Below, piece by piece: positions 1 to 12,128 of a stretch of DNA of 64,000 nt. A program made the translations under genes and the position numbers. The notes beneath the pieces were generated by a model that did no database searches, had not been told where the DNA came from, and worked only from the letters and a program-made list of their open reading frames with translations. Source of the stretch: Arthrinium phaeospermum (Eukaryota > Ascomycota > Sordariomycetes > Amphisphaeriales > Apiosporaceae); assembly GCA_006503535.1 (NCBI GenBank), contig QYRS01000001.1, positions 3,658,001-3,722,000 on the forward strand, in the 5' to 3' direction. Positions within the stretch are counted from its first letter, which is position 1, and each line of letters begins with the position of its first letter.

Positions 1-3000
1 CAAAGAAAATCCTCCATAGACCTGACACGTGAGTGTTTTCTTTTGCTGTGACTTGGTAGACTCTCATGGCATCCAGCAGTACTCGATATACAAGCGCTTC
101 CCCAGCAACTTGTCGCTCAAGTCCACGCTTCTTGCTTTTCCAATGAGGCCTCTGACACACGTGGGTGGGGGAGATGGTGATCATGTTGCTGTAAGGTAGA
201 GCTTCGGTTATTACTGCCTTGTTTTGGATATTCGAACTTCGGCATGGTTCCTCCATGTCCCTCCATGCGTGTGGGATACTCCTGGCACTCTGGAACAGGG
301 GCTCACATCAAACATGAGTCAGTGCCAGAAGTTGCAGCTGTAGAGCCCGAGCAATAGTAAACTGTCTCCCACAAACAAACAACAGAGTAACTTCTTCTTT
401 TGTGTTGCTTCTGGCGTGAGCAAATCTGACAAGTTCGGCTGCAAACAACTTGGTTCGAGAAACTTAGTCGCTCGCAAGTGTTTCCCCTATATCTCCATGG
501 GCAGCCAAGCACGTTACATGTGGCCCTTTCGTATGCGTTGCAATCGTACCCGACCAGGTCCAAGAAGCGAAGGATCTGTAAGCTTATAGACCCCTTTTGA
601 TGTCACGAAACATGCGGAATTCTGACGTGTACCAGGACAGGATGCCAAAGTCGACCTGGGTGTTCCCATCCTCTCGCACAGTTGCGGCTGGCATCACTGG
701 ACCGGGGATCTGTTCCTTTGCTGCGACAAGACCAGGCGGGTGTCGACCGCCACATTGTCGTGGGAAGCCCGCGCTGCATTTGGTCCCTCCTGAGCATAAT
801 CCGTGTTTGTGCATTTCACAGAAAGGGCTCATGGTTGGATCCTCGCTTCCTCGTCTCCCTCTCGGCCTCTGGCAGAGTCGAAGTGCTGCTGGAGCCACAG
901 TTGCTGTTGTAGATAGGAGCCACGACGCTCAACCCCTGAGACTGAGGCCGATACTCAACCACTGAAACAGCACCCTAGCTCCAGTGCATCCTCCCAACCC
1001 GACCGCTGACTCCCTCGATCGTTGGATCCTGCCTGGGCCCAGATGTCACTGCTTGTTCGCCAGTACGCCTCGTACCGCAGCACCAAACTGACACATTTGT
1101 CGCCAGCACAAGCAGAAGCCACGGTCCGAGAGTTCTGCGAGTTCGGCCAGCTTAGTCCGAGGACCAGGCGATAGCAGTGAACGGGCACTCGTGGTGTGCG
1201 TTGAGCCGCTGTTCGTGATGGTCAGCGTCAGTCCCTTGGGCCAAGTCAGCCCGGCATGAACGATAGACTCACATCGTGCAGGTAAGTCTTATATAGGCCA
1301 ACGGCGCTCAACAGAGAACCCCGACAGGAAGGACTCGTCAAGCAACCATGAGACGGGGTGTTTGAGCGAGCGCATTGCATGTGTGCGCCAACATGGCTCC
1401 CTTTAACCCCTGATTGCAACTCCAATCCGCTTATCGTCGGTTGCACTCGGGCCTATACATGCTGTGATGGTTATATAGGTCGGGTTCGGCTGCCGCCAAA
1501 ACTTGTTTGCGAAGATGATGGGAAAGCCTGCTCATGCAAAACCAAAAGTGAAGCAAAAGCTGAGGCCGTGTGTTGTTGTTTTATCGACCGGGATCGCTCG
1601 CTGTATTCTTCGTTGTTCGAACCGGTGTGGACAGCGGGAGGGGGCGTGTGGTATGTGTGGTAGGATTTTGTATGTAATAACGCGGCTGGCTATATGGCTT
1701 GGCGGGCGGTGGACAGAGATCCAAAGAGGCAGGCAGGCCAGGGATCGCCCGCGCCAGGGCGGTGGGTCGGTAGTATAGCTTCATGCGCGGCTATATGCGC
1801 CGTCGATCGAGGTTCGTGTCTCCATAAATCTTTTCTTTCTGGCTTTTCCTCTAGTCGCTCTCCCGCCCGCCCCCTGGGTTCCCGTGTCTCGGGCTAAATT
1901 AAGAAAACGTTGGACCGTGTAATTTGACGTTCTGTCAAGTTTTGCTCCAGAAATAGGCGGGCATATACGGAGTAAGTAGGGAGGGAAAAAATAGGCAACC
2001 GGCAGGCAAAAATTGTTTGTCGTACCCCGCCGGGTAACACGTGCTATGCGACTGTTCGGCGACCAAAGGCTGTGTGACCTGACCGGGAATTCTCCTTGGT
2101 TTAGGCGGCAATAAGCCCGTTCGCACACGTCTCATCTTCCCGTGCTGATCATATCTGATGGAATGTCTCACGTTTAGTTTGTCCTGTCCCGTGTGGGTGG
2201 TCGTACTACAGTGCGGGCGACGACCGACGGAATGCTGGAAAGGATTATGTCGACATGCAGTCAGTCGTTCGCGGCCTGCACCAAGCCTTTTCTTGCTGTG
2301 ACACTCCGGTGGGCTGCCTAGTTGGGTGCATCGTCATGCAACGGACTGCAGGCGGTGAGAGAAACCAAAGAAGGATCGTCCCGCTGATACAGAGGCAACG
2401 AGATTCGAATACGTAACCCGATGACTGGTGGGGAGTTGTGAGTCGTGAGTTGTATTGTCGAGTCCTATCCCCGACATATTGACAACTGTCGTTGGCGCTG
2501 GCGCGTGTCTCACTTCAACCCTACTTACTTGTCAATAAGAACTTTTCTTTTCTTTTCTGGCCCGTTCAACTTATCCACATGTTTCCCCAGCTGTCGGTAG
2601 GGGCTAGTGCTCACCGGCTTTTTTGCTTTTTCTTGCCGAATCGAGGTGGCCTGACGACACAATGAATGAGATCTAGCGTCGTATCCTGGTAGCTGCGAGA
2701 ACGACGCCTCGCCTTTGACGGATAGGTCCGAGAGCAACACATCTAACATGTGTCATCATTCTTACAATCTGGGGTCTCACAACAAGACGGGCTACTCTTC
2801 AATGGGCTCATGAATACGAGGATTCTATGCGGCCCTTGTAACAAGATTGGGGGCTTTTGCAAGAGATGTGGCTTAGTCCGATGTCGCTCGGACGGTTAAT
2901 TCAGTTGCCAGCCCTGGATATAGATATTCTGCATACGTGCTGTCACATTTATCACGTCATGTGTCGTTCGTTCGTTCGTTCCATTGCGCCTTGAATAGCC

Positions 3001-6000
3001 TGAATGTATTACCCTGATAGTGGAAACTCTGATGGCTTGGAGGGTGGACCAGACCATTGAGCCTCAAGTCGTCGTTATCATAATCCTAGTGGAAACCCAA
3101 AGCAATATCGTGGATCTCATGCTCGGGTGTACCCATAGAAGTGGTCCCTTGAAGGTGCCAAATGATGCTAGCATCGAGAGATGGAGGGTGTTATCCACCC
3201 TTTCAGCTGGGGACTTTTCTGGGCCACTATTGGTGCTTGGCACGGGGCATGGCATCTAGACTGTAACTGTGGGCAAAGTCAAGATATCTAGAGCAACGAA
3301 CGGGTGTTTATACGGGTGTTCGTGACCATGAGGCTCCCTGAGACACGCATGTGATTCTGCCAAGACACGCTATCGTATGAACACTTTCTATCTGATCCGG
3401 GGGCCGCAAATATTTCCCAGCCGACGTGGAAAGCTCACCGCAAAAGCTACGCTTCTCTAGATGGGGCTGGGCTAATGTCACAATGGAGACTGCTACGAAC
3501 GCTCGTCTTGGTCTCAGGTAGGTCTCGGAGTGTGAAATCCTACTTTGCTGCATGACAATAGTGTTGGTGATGGATACGCAAAACATAGGCGAGGTAGTAT
3601 CAATATGCGCTGATGGGATGCTACTATCAACGACGGCCAGGCCGAAAGCTCCTCCCTGGGCACTACCCTGCCGGCGACCGCACATTGAATCAACCCCATA
3701 ATTAACGTCAATCTGGTGACCGCGGTCGTATGCAGATCTCCAGCGTGGGGAAAACGCGTCTGTGTGGGCACGGGTGAGCTGATAGTCGTTTCACCCAGAT
3801 CCGAGTCGTTGGCTCCAGAGTACGCAGAAAAGGGCAAAATCCAACCCAATCCTGCATCTTTGAATCTATCGGTGGATCTATTGACCGCTATGTCCAAACT
3901 CTAAATCCCTTGCTTTGAGCCGCGTGTTGCGTCTCGCGTCTGTCTGGATGCACGAGGCAGTCCTGAGCGCAAGCGGCATGAGGAGCATCAATGTCAAACA
4001 ACAAACTGCAGACTGCTATCAACGTCTCTTTTGGCATGACTTCGTCCAGATACAAGTCTAGGCGAAGTTGAAAGGGACCCCGAAAGAAACCTTCGTGTTA
4101 TTGCTAGTATCTATGCAAGTAGGAGTTGTCGTGAAGTATTAAGCAGTGTAATTGTGAAGGCTTTCGGTTACACCGAGGGGCTGTTGCCGATTCAGACACC
4201 CCATGCCCAAGAGCCGAGATCGTGCTTCTTTCGGGCGGCGGTATCCCATATTCCAAAACCCGATAATGCTGCTTGTTATGGACAGACCCAAATCGATGTC
4301 ATGTTTCTTGGGGGGTGTTCGTGGTCGGCGCCCAGAACCCTGGACTGATCGGCAGAGCTGACAGAAATCCCCAGATGAACTATCTGCAAGCCAAAGCCGT
4401 CAGACATGCAGACTGCCGATCGCTTGTTCGACGTGGCCCTCTATACTGGGCTGGAAGCTTCCGCACTCAATGCCGATCGTGAAAGAAGGAAGCTAAATTG
4501 GGCATGCCGGCGTTCTGGTGTTGGTCGTCTTATTGCTGATGATGACGGTGACGATCATCGCACGCAATAATATATGCATGCAGTCATACAGACAACCAGG
4601 CGCTGACATTTGATGCAAGAACACTGCCTTGCAGCGGCTATTGAACGCCTACTCCCGTTTTTGCCATCCTTCCCACCTTCGCCGTGACCGTCGGTTCGCA
4701 TTCCCGACGGCCCTCGACTTGGGGTCTCTATCGACCCCATGGCTTCGGGATCTCTCTCCGGTGCGGGGCATCGTCTTTTTCTCTTTCCCAATAAATTTCC
4801 CAAATCCAATGCACTGTTGATCAATGCCTCTTCGAGGAACGGAATGGACCCGTAAGATAAAACTGACGCAATGAATAAAACTCGTTATAGCTGACGCCAA
4901 GCTGACAGGTGCAGCAGCTGCCGATTGATGACGCATCGTTCGTTATAGCGGCCGTGATCCACCTGTCAGCCGTCCTCCTGGGTTCCGGGCCGCGATCTTG
5001 CGGGGTCGCACGAAAACATCATCGAAGGGAAGGGATTTCACAGGGCGAAAACAGTTACAGGACCTGCTATTACCAGGTTCAGTCCTGATTTACGGACCAA
5101 TGTAAAATCCCAAATTTCGTTGGTAGTGTTTCTGGGGAGGTATGGCGTGACAAACGGCTGATCCTTGGTGTGATGAAAGAAGATCGTACACAAGGAAGGC
5201 TACGGTTGTAGATATCATAAAAGTGAAGACGAGTTGGAAGCTGCGTAGACTCAAGGTTTGGGCAAATGGCTTATGCATTCCCTTTCAGTCGTAAAACTAG
5301 CGCTCGCCATGCTTTACTCTGCCCCAAAGCAAATATCACCTTCGAGTTCAGGATGAGAAAAGCTGGCGGAGCAAGAAACCCTGTATATTCGAAGTCTTTG
5401 CCGTTGGTAACTTGGGATGCACCTGTTTAGGAACACCCATGAACATCGAGTCACTGCTGCCATCGGCTTGGATAAAGGCAAGATTCCTCGTCATAAATTT
5501 ACGCGATGCTACCTAATCAGAATCACCCACATGATTTCTCGGAAACGGTAGTGGAAAGGGGTTCGCTTGAACAAATGGATTTCTGTATTCTCTGCCTAGT
5601 CTGCTATTGCATGCACAGCTCTGCATATTGCCTCACAGAGGACTGCATAAAACGCGAATATTATGGAACATGTAAGCTATGTCATTGCCCGAAAGGCCGT
5701 CGTTGACCTTCGAAACTCCATCCTCCATCCTCCTATATGGTATGTTCGGTAGAAGACTACGTGAACCTCAAAACAATATGTAGCAAGCCTGGATACAACA
5801 TCACATAGCAAAGGTCATCCATCGTATTAACTCAAGCTTCCGTAACATGCGTAGGAGAGCATTCCAACAGAGACGTCCCGGAAGCAGTTCCTCATGCAGA
5901 TGTGCATTTTGCATCATGCTGACGCATCTCAGGGGCAGGTCCACGCATCTGTCACCCCACAACTACCTCGATGAGACAACGATCAGTGAAAGCATGTACT

Positions 6001-6576
6001 TTAGCAGTTTCAACCCGATTCTCCGAATAGATGGCGCGTAACATGGGATTGGTCAGCCCCTACGAGACGCACTCGGAATTTCCTGTCTCATGATATGCAT
6101 CGACTTAAGCATCTGCGGCTACCTAGGGCACCATCTCCGGTGAGCATACCATATACATACACTGACTCCCCTAGTTTAAAAAGCGCCAGAGAGAACCAAA
6201 ACCACTAGTAGTAAACCCTCGGCTCAAAACTATCCAGCGACATGAAGCCATGCAGCACCCACGGAACTTGGTGAGTTGCTACAGTAAGCATCGATTCACA
6301 GAGGGCAAAAAGCTTGGAGAGGCTGGGAATGTTCACGCTCGAGATGAGACACTCCAGATGTGTGTGCATATTTAATATACTGCCCTTCCGGACTGTGATG
6401 AAACTTTTCAATGTTGTTGGGTGGGCAAGTTAGATAGGTGTGAACCGCTAAGTTGGTACCAGTAACACGGATCGATTCCCAGTCTCACCACTTTGCCTTG
6501 AAAGTTCCTCAGCCCGAAAGTCTATTCTTGCCAGAACACCAAAAAGAATCGCCGCGGAGGCAAAAGAACAGTTTCT
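1..6576. other. long stretch without a recognisable gene
   Basis: All open frames here are short, overlap on both strands and have no recognisable domain. There is a small CGTT tetranucleotide run near 2968-2983. Some cysteine-rich minus-strand frames near 300-1190 could in principle be exons of a small secreted protein, but I could not join them with convincing splice sites. I see no transposon termini or coding relics that I can name. Confidence 0.5.
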
Positions 6577-6666
6577 TGGAGAGGGTAAGAATCGAACTCA
6601 CAACCTTTTCCATAACTATTTCTGGAGAAATGCTAAGGAAACGTCATACCACTAGACCACATCCCC
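6577..6666 (-). tRNA. tRNA-Ala(AGC)-like gene with an intron of about 18 nt
   Basis: On the minus strand a full cloverleaf can be drawn. The acceptor 5' strand is GGGGATG and the 3' strand CCTCTCC followed by A73, with one T:C mismatch at 6:67. A D-arm GTC..GAC sits in a good A-box (TGGTCTAGTGGTATGAC). The anticodon stem is TTTCC/GGAAA with T33 and anticodon AGC. The variable loop has five bases and the T-arm is GTGAG-TTCGATT-CTTAC. About 18 extra bases follow position 37, the normal site of nuclear tRNA introns. Pair 3:70 is G:T, matching the G3:U70 identity element of alanine tRNAs. A TTTT run lies about 11 nt past the 3' end. The D-arm looks more like that of fungal tRNA-Pro, and the T-stem is weak, so a degenerate or pseudo-tRNA is possible. 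Confidence 0.6.
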
Positions 6667-6891
6667 TGTTATTTTGATGAAAGCCTTGGCGTTTAAACTG
6701 GTACTCATACTAGGATATGCGACGATGTGCGGCGGTGGGCGACGACGTGCTGAATAGCGCAGCCAGTAGTGGTGGGCGACGACGGTCCGAGTCGCGTGTT
6801 GTGGGTACGGATACGAGATGGATGCACGTCCAGCGGATATGTACTTAGGAATTATGAGGGTACCGTTCGTTCCATATTTGGGTGGGTGCCC

Positions 6892-9245
6892 CTATTCTTG
6901 TATGAGGCTGCTAAAGAAGGCGCCGTCAACACCCTGTAGGACCCAGTCTTCCAAGTCGGCCTCCAGGCCAGGCACTAGAAGTCGATCCTCTTTTTCGAGC
7001 CCCGGGACGGTCTCCAGACTCAGCGCCTTGGACGACTGATCCTCCACGGAGATGGTGACGGACGTTTGAGATGGGAGTATCGGTGGGACGAGCTGGTCAA
7101 CAAAGGACGGCACCGTTTGCCAGTCCGCATTGGCGGGCTGGACATTGGTAATCTCGTACCCAGGGTGGTGGCGGGGCGTCGGCAATCGAGGATCAGGATC
7201 AAACTGCCCGACCGGCTGGGCAGCGAAGTCGCAGCGGGAGACAAGACTGGGACCAGTTTGATTGGAGCCCGTCGCAGTGCTATCGCCCTGGAAATGCTCA
7301 ATCTTGATAGTCCCGAAGTATGGAATCTGGACGGACAGCAAGCCATGAGAGGCTCCACGAGCCATTTCACCAGTCCACTGCGACTCCGGCGCGGCAGCAG
7401 CAGCGTGAACACGCGCAGAAGAGGATGCACGATAGCCCTTTCCCGAAGCCGCATCGCTCTCGATCTCGAGCAGTGGTGTAAGCAGCTGGGAGATTTTACG
7501 CGCGACTACATCCTCGTTGAGGGTGGCCATGTCGTCCATGATCTGGAGGGTGCGCTCGACCAGGCCGCGGTCGCTCAGCCGTTGATGCCGGAGGACATTA
7601 AAAGCACTGGATGAATCAACGGCGCCGTCGTGAGTGTATAAGTTGTCGGACGACTGTCGCCGTTGGCACTCTATGTGGGCTAAGCACAGCGTCATGCTAG
7701 CCGTAAAGGTAATGAAGTCGATCCCGCGGCAGTAAGCAGTGCTCGTCTTAGAGGCGCGAAAGGCAATGAACTGGACGAGGATATTGCGACTGGCGATGGC
7801 CGCAGTCACTTTGCTGTAGTCGTATCCACTTGGGATTGGGGGTGACTGCAGGAGGTAGGGCAGGTGCAGTTGTATCAGGAGGTGGTGGTACGCGATCTGG
7901 TTGATAAGACGCAGGGACTGTTGAAAATCATCGCTGGCATCATCAGAAGAGCATGTATTATCTGCCGCCCACCATTGAGCAGGCAAGCAGTTGGCGGCCT
8001 CCTGGAGCAACGTGTCGATCTTTTGCGTGTACCCCAGATCGAGGCGCCGAATGCTGTCGCGCTGGAGGATGAGACCGGCAGCGACTCCCAGCATGCGCTC
8101 GAACCGTTCCAACCCGGCACAGTCCGACAGGGCCTCGGGGGTGGCGAAGACGTTCTCCAGAATGCCTTGGGGCAAGCCCAACATGAGCGACAGGTAGCGA
8201 TCAGTGAGGACCAGACGGAGCCACATGTAGTCGGGATCGATGCGAGGTCGGCTTGCGTTCTCATCAAGCCAGCTCCCAACTGATGAACCGGTTCCCTGGT
8301 GTATCCCCAGCATCTGGGCCACTGCCAATGCTTTTCGATTGGTGAACCAGGCCCGGCGCAGATGGCCACCATTATTCATGTACATGCTCTCCAGCATGAG
8401 GCACTCAATCCCCTCGATCGAGGTTACAAGCTCGCCATCACTCGTTACAAGCTTCGAAACAGTACGGGCAAGCCTGCACGCGTACTCATGGGTGTCCTCT
8501 CCATGACCAGACCCAGTCGTCGCACGATAGACGGGTGGCGTGCCTTGCAGCCATGAGGCGAGCAGAAGAAGTTTCCTCGCCATGATGACTGGGTGGGATC
8601 CACTGGGCGGCATCTGTAATACTGCTTCGGGAGATGCGTAAACTCCATCAGAGAAGAACTGGGAGTACGGCTTGCATACAATGCCATGGTATAAGACAGA
8701 TGCAGGGACAGAAAAACTCAAGATGGAACTGAGCTCATCATCGGTAGGCCACAACTCCCGAAGAAAGTGAGATATCACGCCACAGTCGTTGGCATCGAAC
8801 GCAGAGAGTTGCAAATGAGCCGAACACGACGCCCTCGCGACGGTGATCTCATGCTCAAAGCTCTGGGTAATAGAGTGGTTAATCGAGAACTTGGCTACGG
8901 AAGCGCAGCGGGAAAACTCACCCTCTTCGGTCTCGCAGTATCTCCTTGTTCAGGTGCACTTATACGTCCTAGACTACGAGTCCCAACAGGCGTAGTTTGA
9001 CGAACAAATTGCCCAGCTACTTCAAGCGATCTGCCACTATCATCAAACTCCTGGCTGACGCATTTGGTGCGACGACTGCGGCAACCATCGCAGATCGAAT
9101 CCGCGGGCGAAGGAAACGTGCACCTGACCTTGCGCCGCTTGCATTCCCAGCAGCTTTGCGTTCCCTTGCGGATCTTGCGCCTCTTCGGCGGCGGTAGTGG
9201 TTCTCCAACAGTGGTTGTGGGGTGCTGTTCTGGGTTCGACGTCAT
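6892..9245 (-). CDS. Zn2Cys6 fungal-specific transcription factor
   Basis: This is a nuclear DNA-binding regulator of the Gal4 type, about 764 aa in two exons (9245-8922 and 8862-6892). The 59-nt intron 8863-8921 has donor GTGAGT and acceptor CAG, and the junction keeps the frame. Exon 1 carries a complete zinc cluster with Cys32, 35, 42, 52, 55 and 62 (C-x2-C-x6-C-x9-C-x2-C-x6-C), preceded by a basic stretch KRRKIRK. Exon 2 encodes a long helical region typical of the fungal-specific transcription-factor domain, followed by a Pro/Ser-rich acidic tail. The gene is transcribed away from the NmrA-like gene starting at 9704 and shares a 458-bp promoter region with it. This arrangement often means that the regulator controls its neighbour, but that is inference. 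The target pathway cannot be told from sequence. Confidence 0.88.
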
Positions 9246-9422
9246 TGTACGCCTCCGCTGTATTGTCGCGGCAGCCTTGCGGACTCGCGTGTACGGACGG
9301 CTCTATGGAGAGAGATGCGAGAGAGGCACCACAGTTTGAGAACTCATGATTTTCCAGGCCGCGGCGCAAGGAGATGAAGCGTGGGTTGGAAAAAGAAAGA
9401 GGTGGTTTGGTCAGCATTTCGT

Positions 9423-9436
9423 TCCGCCGCGGCGGA
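9423..9436. promoter_or_regulatory. CCG/CGG palindrome in the divergent promoter
   Basis: TCCGCCGCGGCGGA is a perfect 14-bp palindrome in the 458-bp gap between the Zn2Cys6 factor and the NmrA-like gene. A second CCGCGG occurs near 9500-9505. Zn2Cys6 dimers bind inverted CGG half-sites, so these are candidate sites for the adjacent regulator. Function is inferred only. Confidence 0.35.
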
Positions 9437-9703
9437 GGAAGCTGCCCCGCACGGGCGGTTTTGGTGGCTTTAGGGGCACTAACAGGTGCTGTGCTTCCTC
9501 CGCGGCGGTCGAAAATAGGGGGTGTGAAGCGGTGCGAAAGTTCAACGCAGCTCTGGCCTGGCTTTGGCTTATACATAAGTCCAAATAGCAGCATCGTATC
9601 TTCGGTTTAGATGCATCAGTGTCAACCCATTTCAATAGCATATTTAGGAGCTGCGATTGTCACATCTCACATCTCCAGATATTAACTACCTCTACTCTGA
9701 ATC

Positions 9704-11033
9704 ATGGTTAAGATAGCCATTGCTGGGGGCACCGGGCGTGAGTAACACTTGCAGACACTTATAAGTTATGTATTGCTGACATGACACAGAGGTCGCCCGC
9801 GAGATCATTGACGCTCTGATTGCTTCGGGGAAGCACGAAATAACCATATTCAGCAGAGGGGTAAGAGCATCTCGATTCTTTTGGTTAATCATTCGAAATT
9901 CTTGTTCTAACGTGGTAATCTGCAAGAGCAACGTGCCCATAGACTTGCCTTCGGGTACAAGGTGGCAGACAGTAGACTACCACGACAAGAACAGCTTGGT
10001 ACAAGGCCTTCAGGGAGTTCATACCGTCCTGTCCTTCGTGCAGCTCCTCTCGGACCCCAACCAGGAGTCCCAGAAGAACCTGATTGACGCTGCCATTCTA
10101 GCAGGCGTGAAAAGATTCGCACCGAGTGAATATGGAAGGTAAGAAACATGCCCAGCCAAGAGGGACCAATCGCTGACGTGCTGCCTTGAAGCAAGGGAAC
10201 GACTGACATGGGTTGGTGGGATGGGAAAGAGAAGATCAGGGAGTACCTCGAAGAGGTGAACCGGAAAGAGAAAGTGAGTTTCTGCCATGACAACTTCCAT
10301 CGTTATTCCACCCACTGATCCATCGCTATTCCACCCACTGATCCATCGTTATCCCACCCACTGATCCATCGTTATTCCACCCACTGATCCATCAATATCA
10401 CAGGTGCTCGAGTACACTTTGTTCCAACCCGGCCTGTTCTTGGACTACCTGGCCTACCCGTACATGACCGCCAAGCACGTTGAGCCCCTGCAGATTGGCT
10501 TCAACTTCGAGCGGCACCGCGCCATGGTCGTTGAGGGTCACGAGGACGCCGTCATGACCCTGACGACGGTGGCAGACCTCGCCGCCATTGTGGTCCGCGC
10601 CGTCGAGTACGAAGGGACGTGGCCTACGACTGGTGGTATCAGGGGGAATCGTCTCACGTTCTCGCAGATTATTGAGATAGGGGAACGAGTCCGAGGTGTG
10701 TTTACCCCCTTGCCCCATTTGCATTTCCATGGCCAAAGCAGTCCATTAACTTGTGTATACCCAAATGCAGGACAGACTTTCGACTTAGGAAAGGTCAAGC
10801 TGGCCGATCTAGAAGCAGGAGAACTCAAGTCTTCGTGGGATTTGGAGGCAGTGCACAAGGCCGTCTCCCAAGACCAGGCAGCGGCTTTCCAAAAGACGGT
10901 CTCCATCGGGTTTCTTCTAAGCAGTGCCAAGGGTGCGTGGGACTCTTCGGACGAGATGAACCAGATGTTCCCGGACTACGAATTTACCTCAGCTGAGGAA
11001 TTTCTGAAGAAGGCATGGGAGGTAAAACCATAG
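9704..11033 (+). CDS. NmrA-like / isoflavone reductase-like NAD(P)-binding protein
   Basis: The gene has six exons: 9704-9737, 9790-9860, 9927-10138, 10192-10273, 10404-10695 and 10771-11033. All junctions keep the frame and give about 317 aa. The protein opens with a Rossmann dinucleotide-binding loop (VKIAIAGGTGQVARE), followed by features of the NmrA-like/phenylcoumaran-benzylic-ether-reductase branch of atypical short-chain dehydrogenases. These include a GVHTVLSFVQ strand, an AGVKRFAPSEYG segment and a YTLFQPGLFLDYL region. Family members are NAD(P)H-dependent reductases of phenolic or other small molecules, or redox sensors without catalysis; the substrate is unknown here. The last intron (10696-10770) is a multiple of three and has no stop, so retained transcripts would also be translatable. 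Intron 4 contains a 23-bp minisatellite. The Zn2Cys6 gene is divergent from it. Confidence 0.85.
10299..10390. repeat. 23-bp x 4 minisatellite inside an intron
   Basis: Four head-to-tail copies of a 23-bp unit, each beginning ATC and ending ACCCACTGATCC, lie at 10299-10321, 10322-10344, 10345-10367 and 10368-10390. The copies differ only by T/C substitutions. The array fills most of the 130-nt intron 4 (10274-10403) of the NmrA-like gene. Confidence 0.9.
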
Positions 11034-11261
11034 CGGGTTTTCTGGCATGAAGAACCTGTGGACGCGCCCAGAAGATTTAGTTTACGTTGTGGTTTCGGAA
11101 GATGTATCGAATGTGGTCTTGAAAGTTTTTTAATGTCAAAGGGTATCAATTGTTCGTTCCAGGGCAAGGCTCTAGTTAGCAATACGACATGAATCCAGGA
11201 CCTGCCCCATCGCATTTGACCAGTGTCAAGTATTGACGGTTCGCGGGATGCCGCAGCGACT

Positions 11262-12128
11262 TCAGGCGCCCTTCAGGGCTTTGATGGCTTCTTTTTGCGC
11301 GTCAAGGGTGGCATAAATTGCCATGAGCTTGATGAGCTTCTCTTGTCCCGAAGCCCCCGCCTTCTTGGCCGCCTTTATAGTTGTTCCCAAGTCAAGCAGG
11401 ATAGTCGCACGGCACTTGGCAATTCTCTCCGCCAGCTTCTTGACATACGGGGTGTCTCGTCCGATGTCGTCTGCCAGCGCTCCTATGGTTGTGTAGTCTT
11501 TTGCCAGCGTGGCCAGCTTGGTGGCGCTGCTGCCAACAATCTGGCCGCCATCCTCGTCCTCGTCCTCTTCGCTTTCGTCGCTGTCGAGTTCGGCGCCGTC
11601 AAGGGCCAACCGGCCCTCAAGCAGTTCTAGCCGGTCGCTGAGCTCCAGCATGCGCCGGCCTTTCTCGATTTCGCTCCGGACGCCGCCGAGGTCTGTGTTG
11701 AGGCCCTGGATCTCCCGACCGCGGTCGCCTACCCGACCTTTCACCTCTTCGATCGCCCTCCGGAAGCCCAGCAGGCCGACGCGCACATCCTCGACGCGCT
11801 CCTCGCCGCCCTTCAGTTCGCTCCCCAGGCTCAGGAAGGACGTGTAGTTCGCATTGACGAGCTCCAGCAGCTCGGTCGATATGGCTGCGCTCCGGTCGCG
11901 CAAGTCCTGCCGTAAGTCTTCGAGGGTCTGGTGGCGGTCTGATAGGGAGGAGAGGTAGGAGGCGGCGTCGAATGATGGCGAGAGGAAGTCGGTGCGCGGT
12001 AAGGCGGTAGGAAAGGGAAGGTTGTTAGGGTCGTCGTCTCCGCCAGAGTCGGAAGAAGACGATGAGGGGAGATTAAAAGTGCGCGACGGTATAGGCCGCG
12101 AAGGCGACATTGGCTGTTGGAGAGACAT
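11262..12128 (-). CDS. cog2: conserved oligomeric Golgi (COG) complex subunit 2
   Basis: The protein is about 288 aa from the chosen start. COG2 is part of lobe A of the COG tethering complex, which acts in retrograde traffic within the Golgi. The N-terminal half carries the typical COG2 block: LPFPTALPRTDFLSP, then a helical region with LVNANYTSFLSLGSELK and GGEERVEDVRVGLLGF, where the coiled coil begins. The rest is a long heptad-rich coiled coil broken by an acidic loop (DSDESEEDEDEDGG), then a basic helical end. The short length fits filamentous-fungal COG2 proteins, which lack much of the animal C-terminus. The frame stays open upstream to an ATG at 12236, but the extra 36 residues look like leader sequence, so I prefer the start at 12128. 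It is divergent from hapX across about 1.28 kb. Confidence 0.85.
   Translation of the reverse strand: MSLQQPMSPSRPIPSRTFNLPSSSSSDSGGDDDPNNLPFPTALPRTDFLSPSFDAASYLSSLSDRHQTLEDLRQDLRDRSAAISTELLELVNANYTSFLSLGSELKGGEERVEDVRVGLLGFRRAIEEVKGRVGDRGREIQGLNTDLGGVRSEIEKGRRMLELSDRLELLEGRLALDGAELDSDESEEDEDEDGGQIVGSSATKLATLAKDYTTIGALADDIGRDTPYVKKLAERIAKCRATILLDLGTTIKAAKKAGASGQEKLIKLMAIYATLDAQKEAIKALKGA

Noticed and set aside
303..1188. Cysteine-rich minus-strand frames that might be a small secreted protein
   Set aside because: No signal peptide, no in-frame splice joins found, and composition fits chance frames.
3308..3897. Two overlapping minus-strand frames of about 125 codons
   Set aside because: No domain, overlapping frames of equal length, no splice pattern joining them.
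6440..6500. A second tRNA-like B-box (GGATCGATTCC) next to the tRNA
   Set aside because: The A-box-like sequence is too close, and no T-stem or acceptor pairing can be formed.
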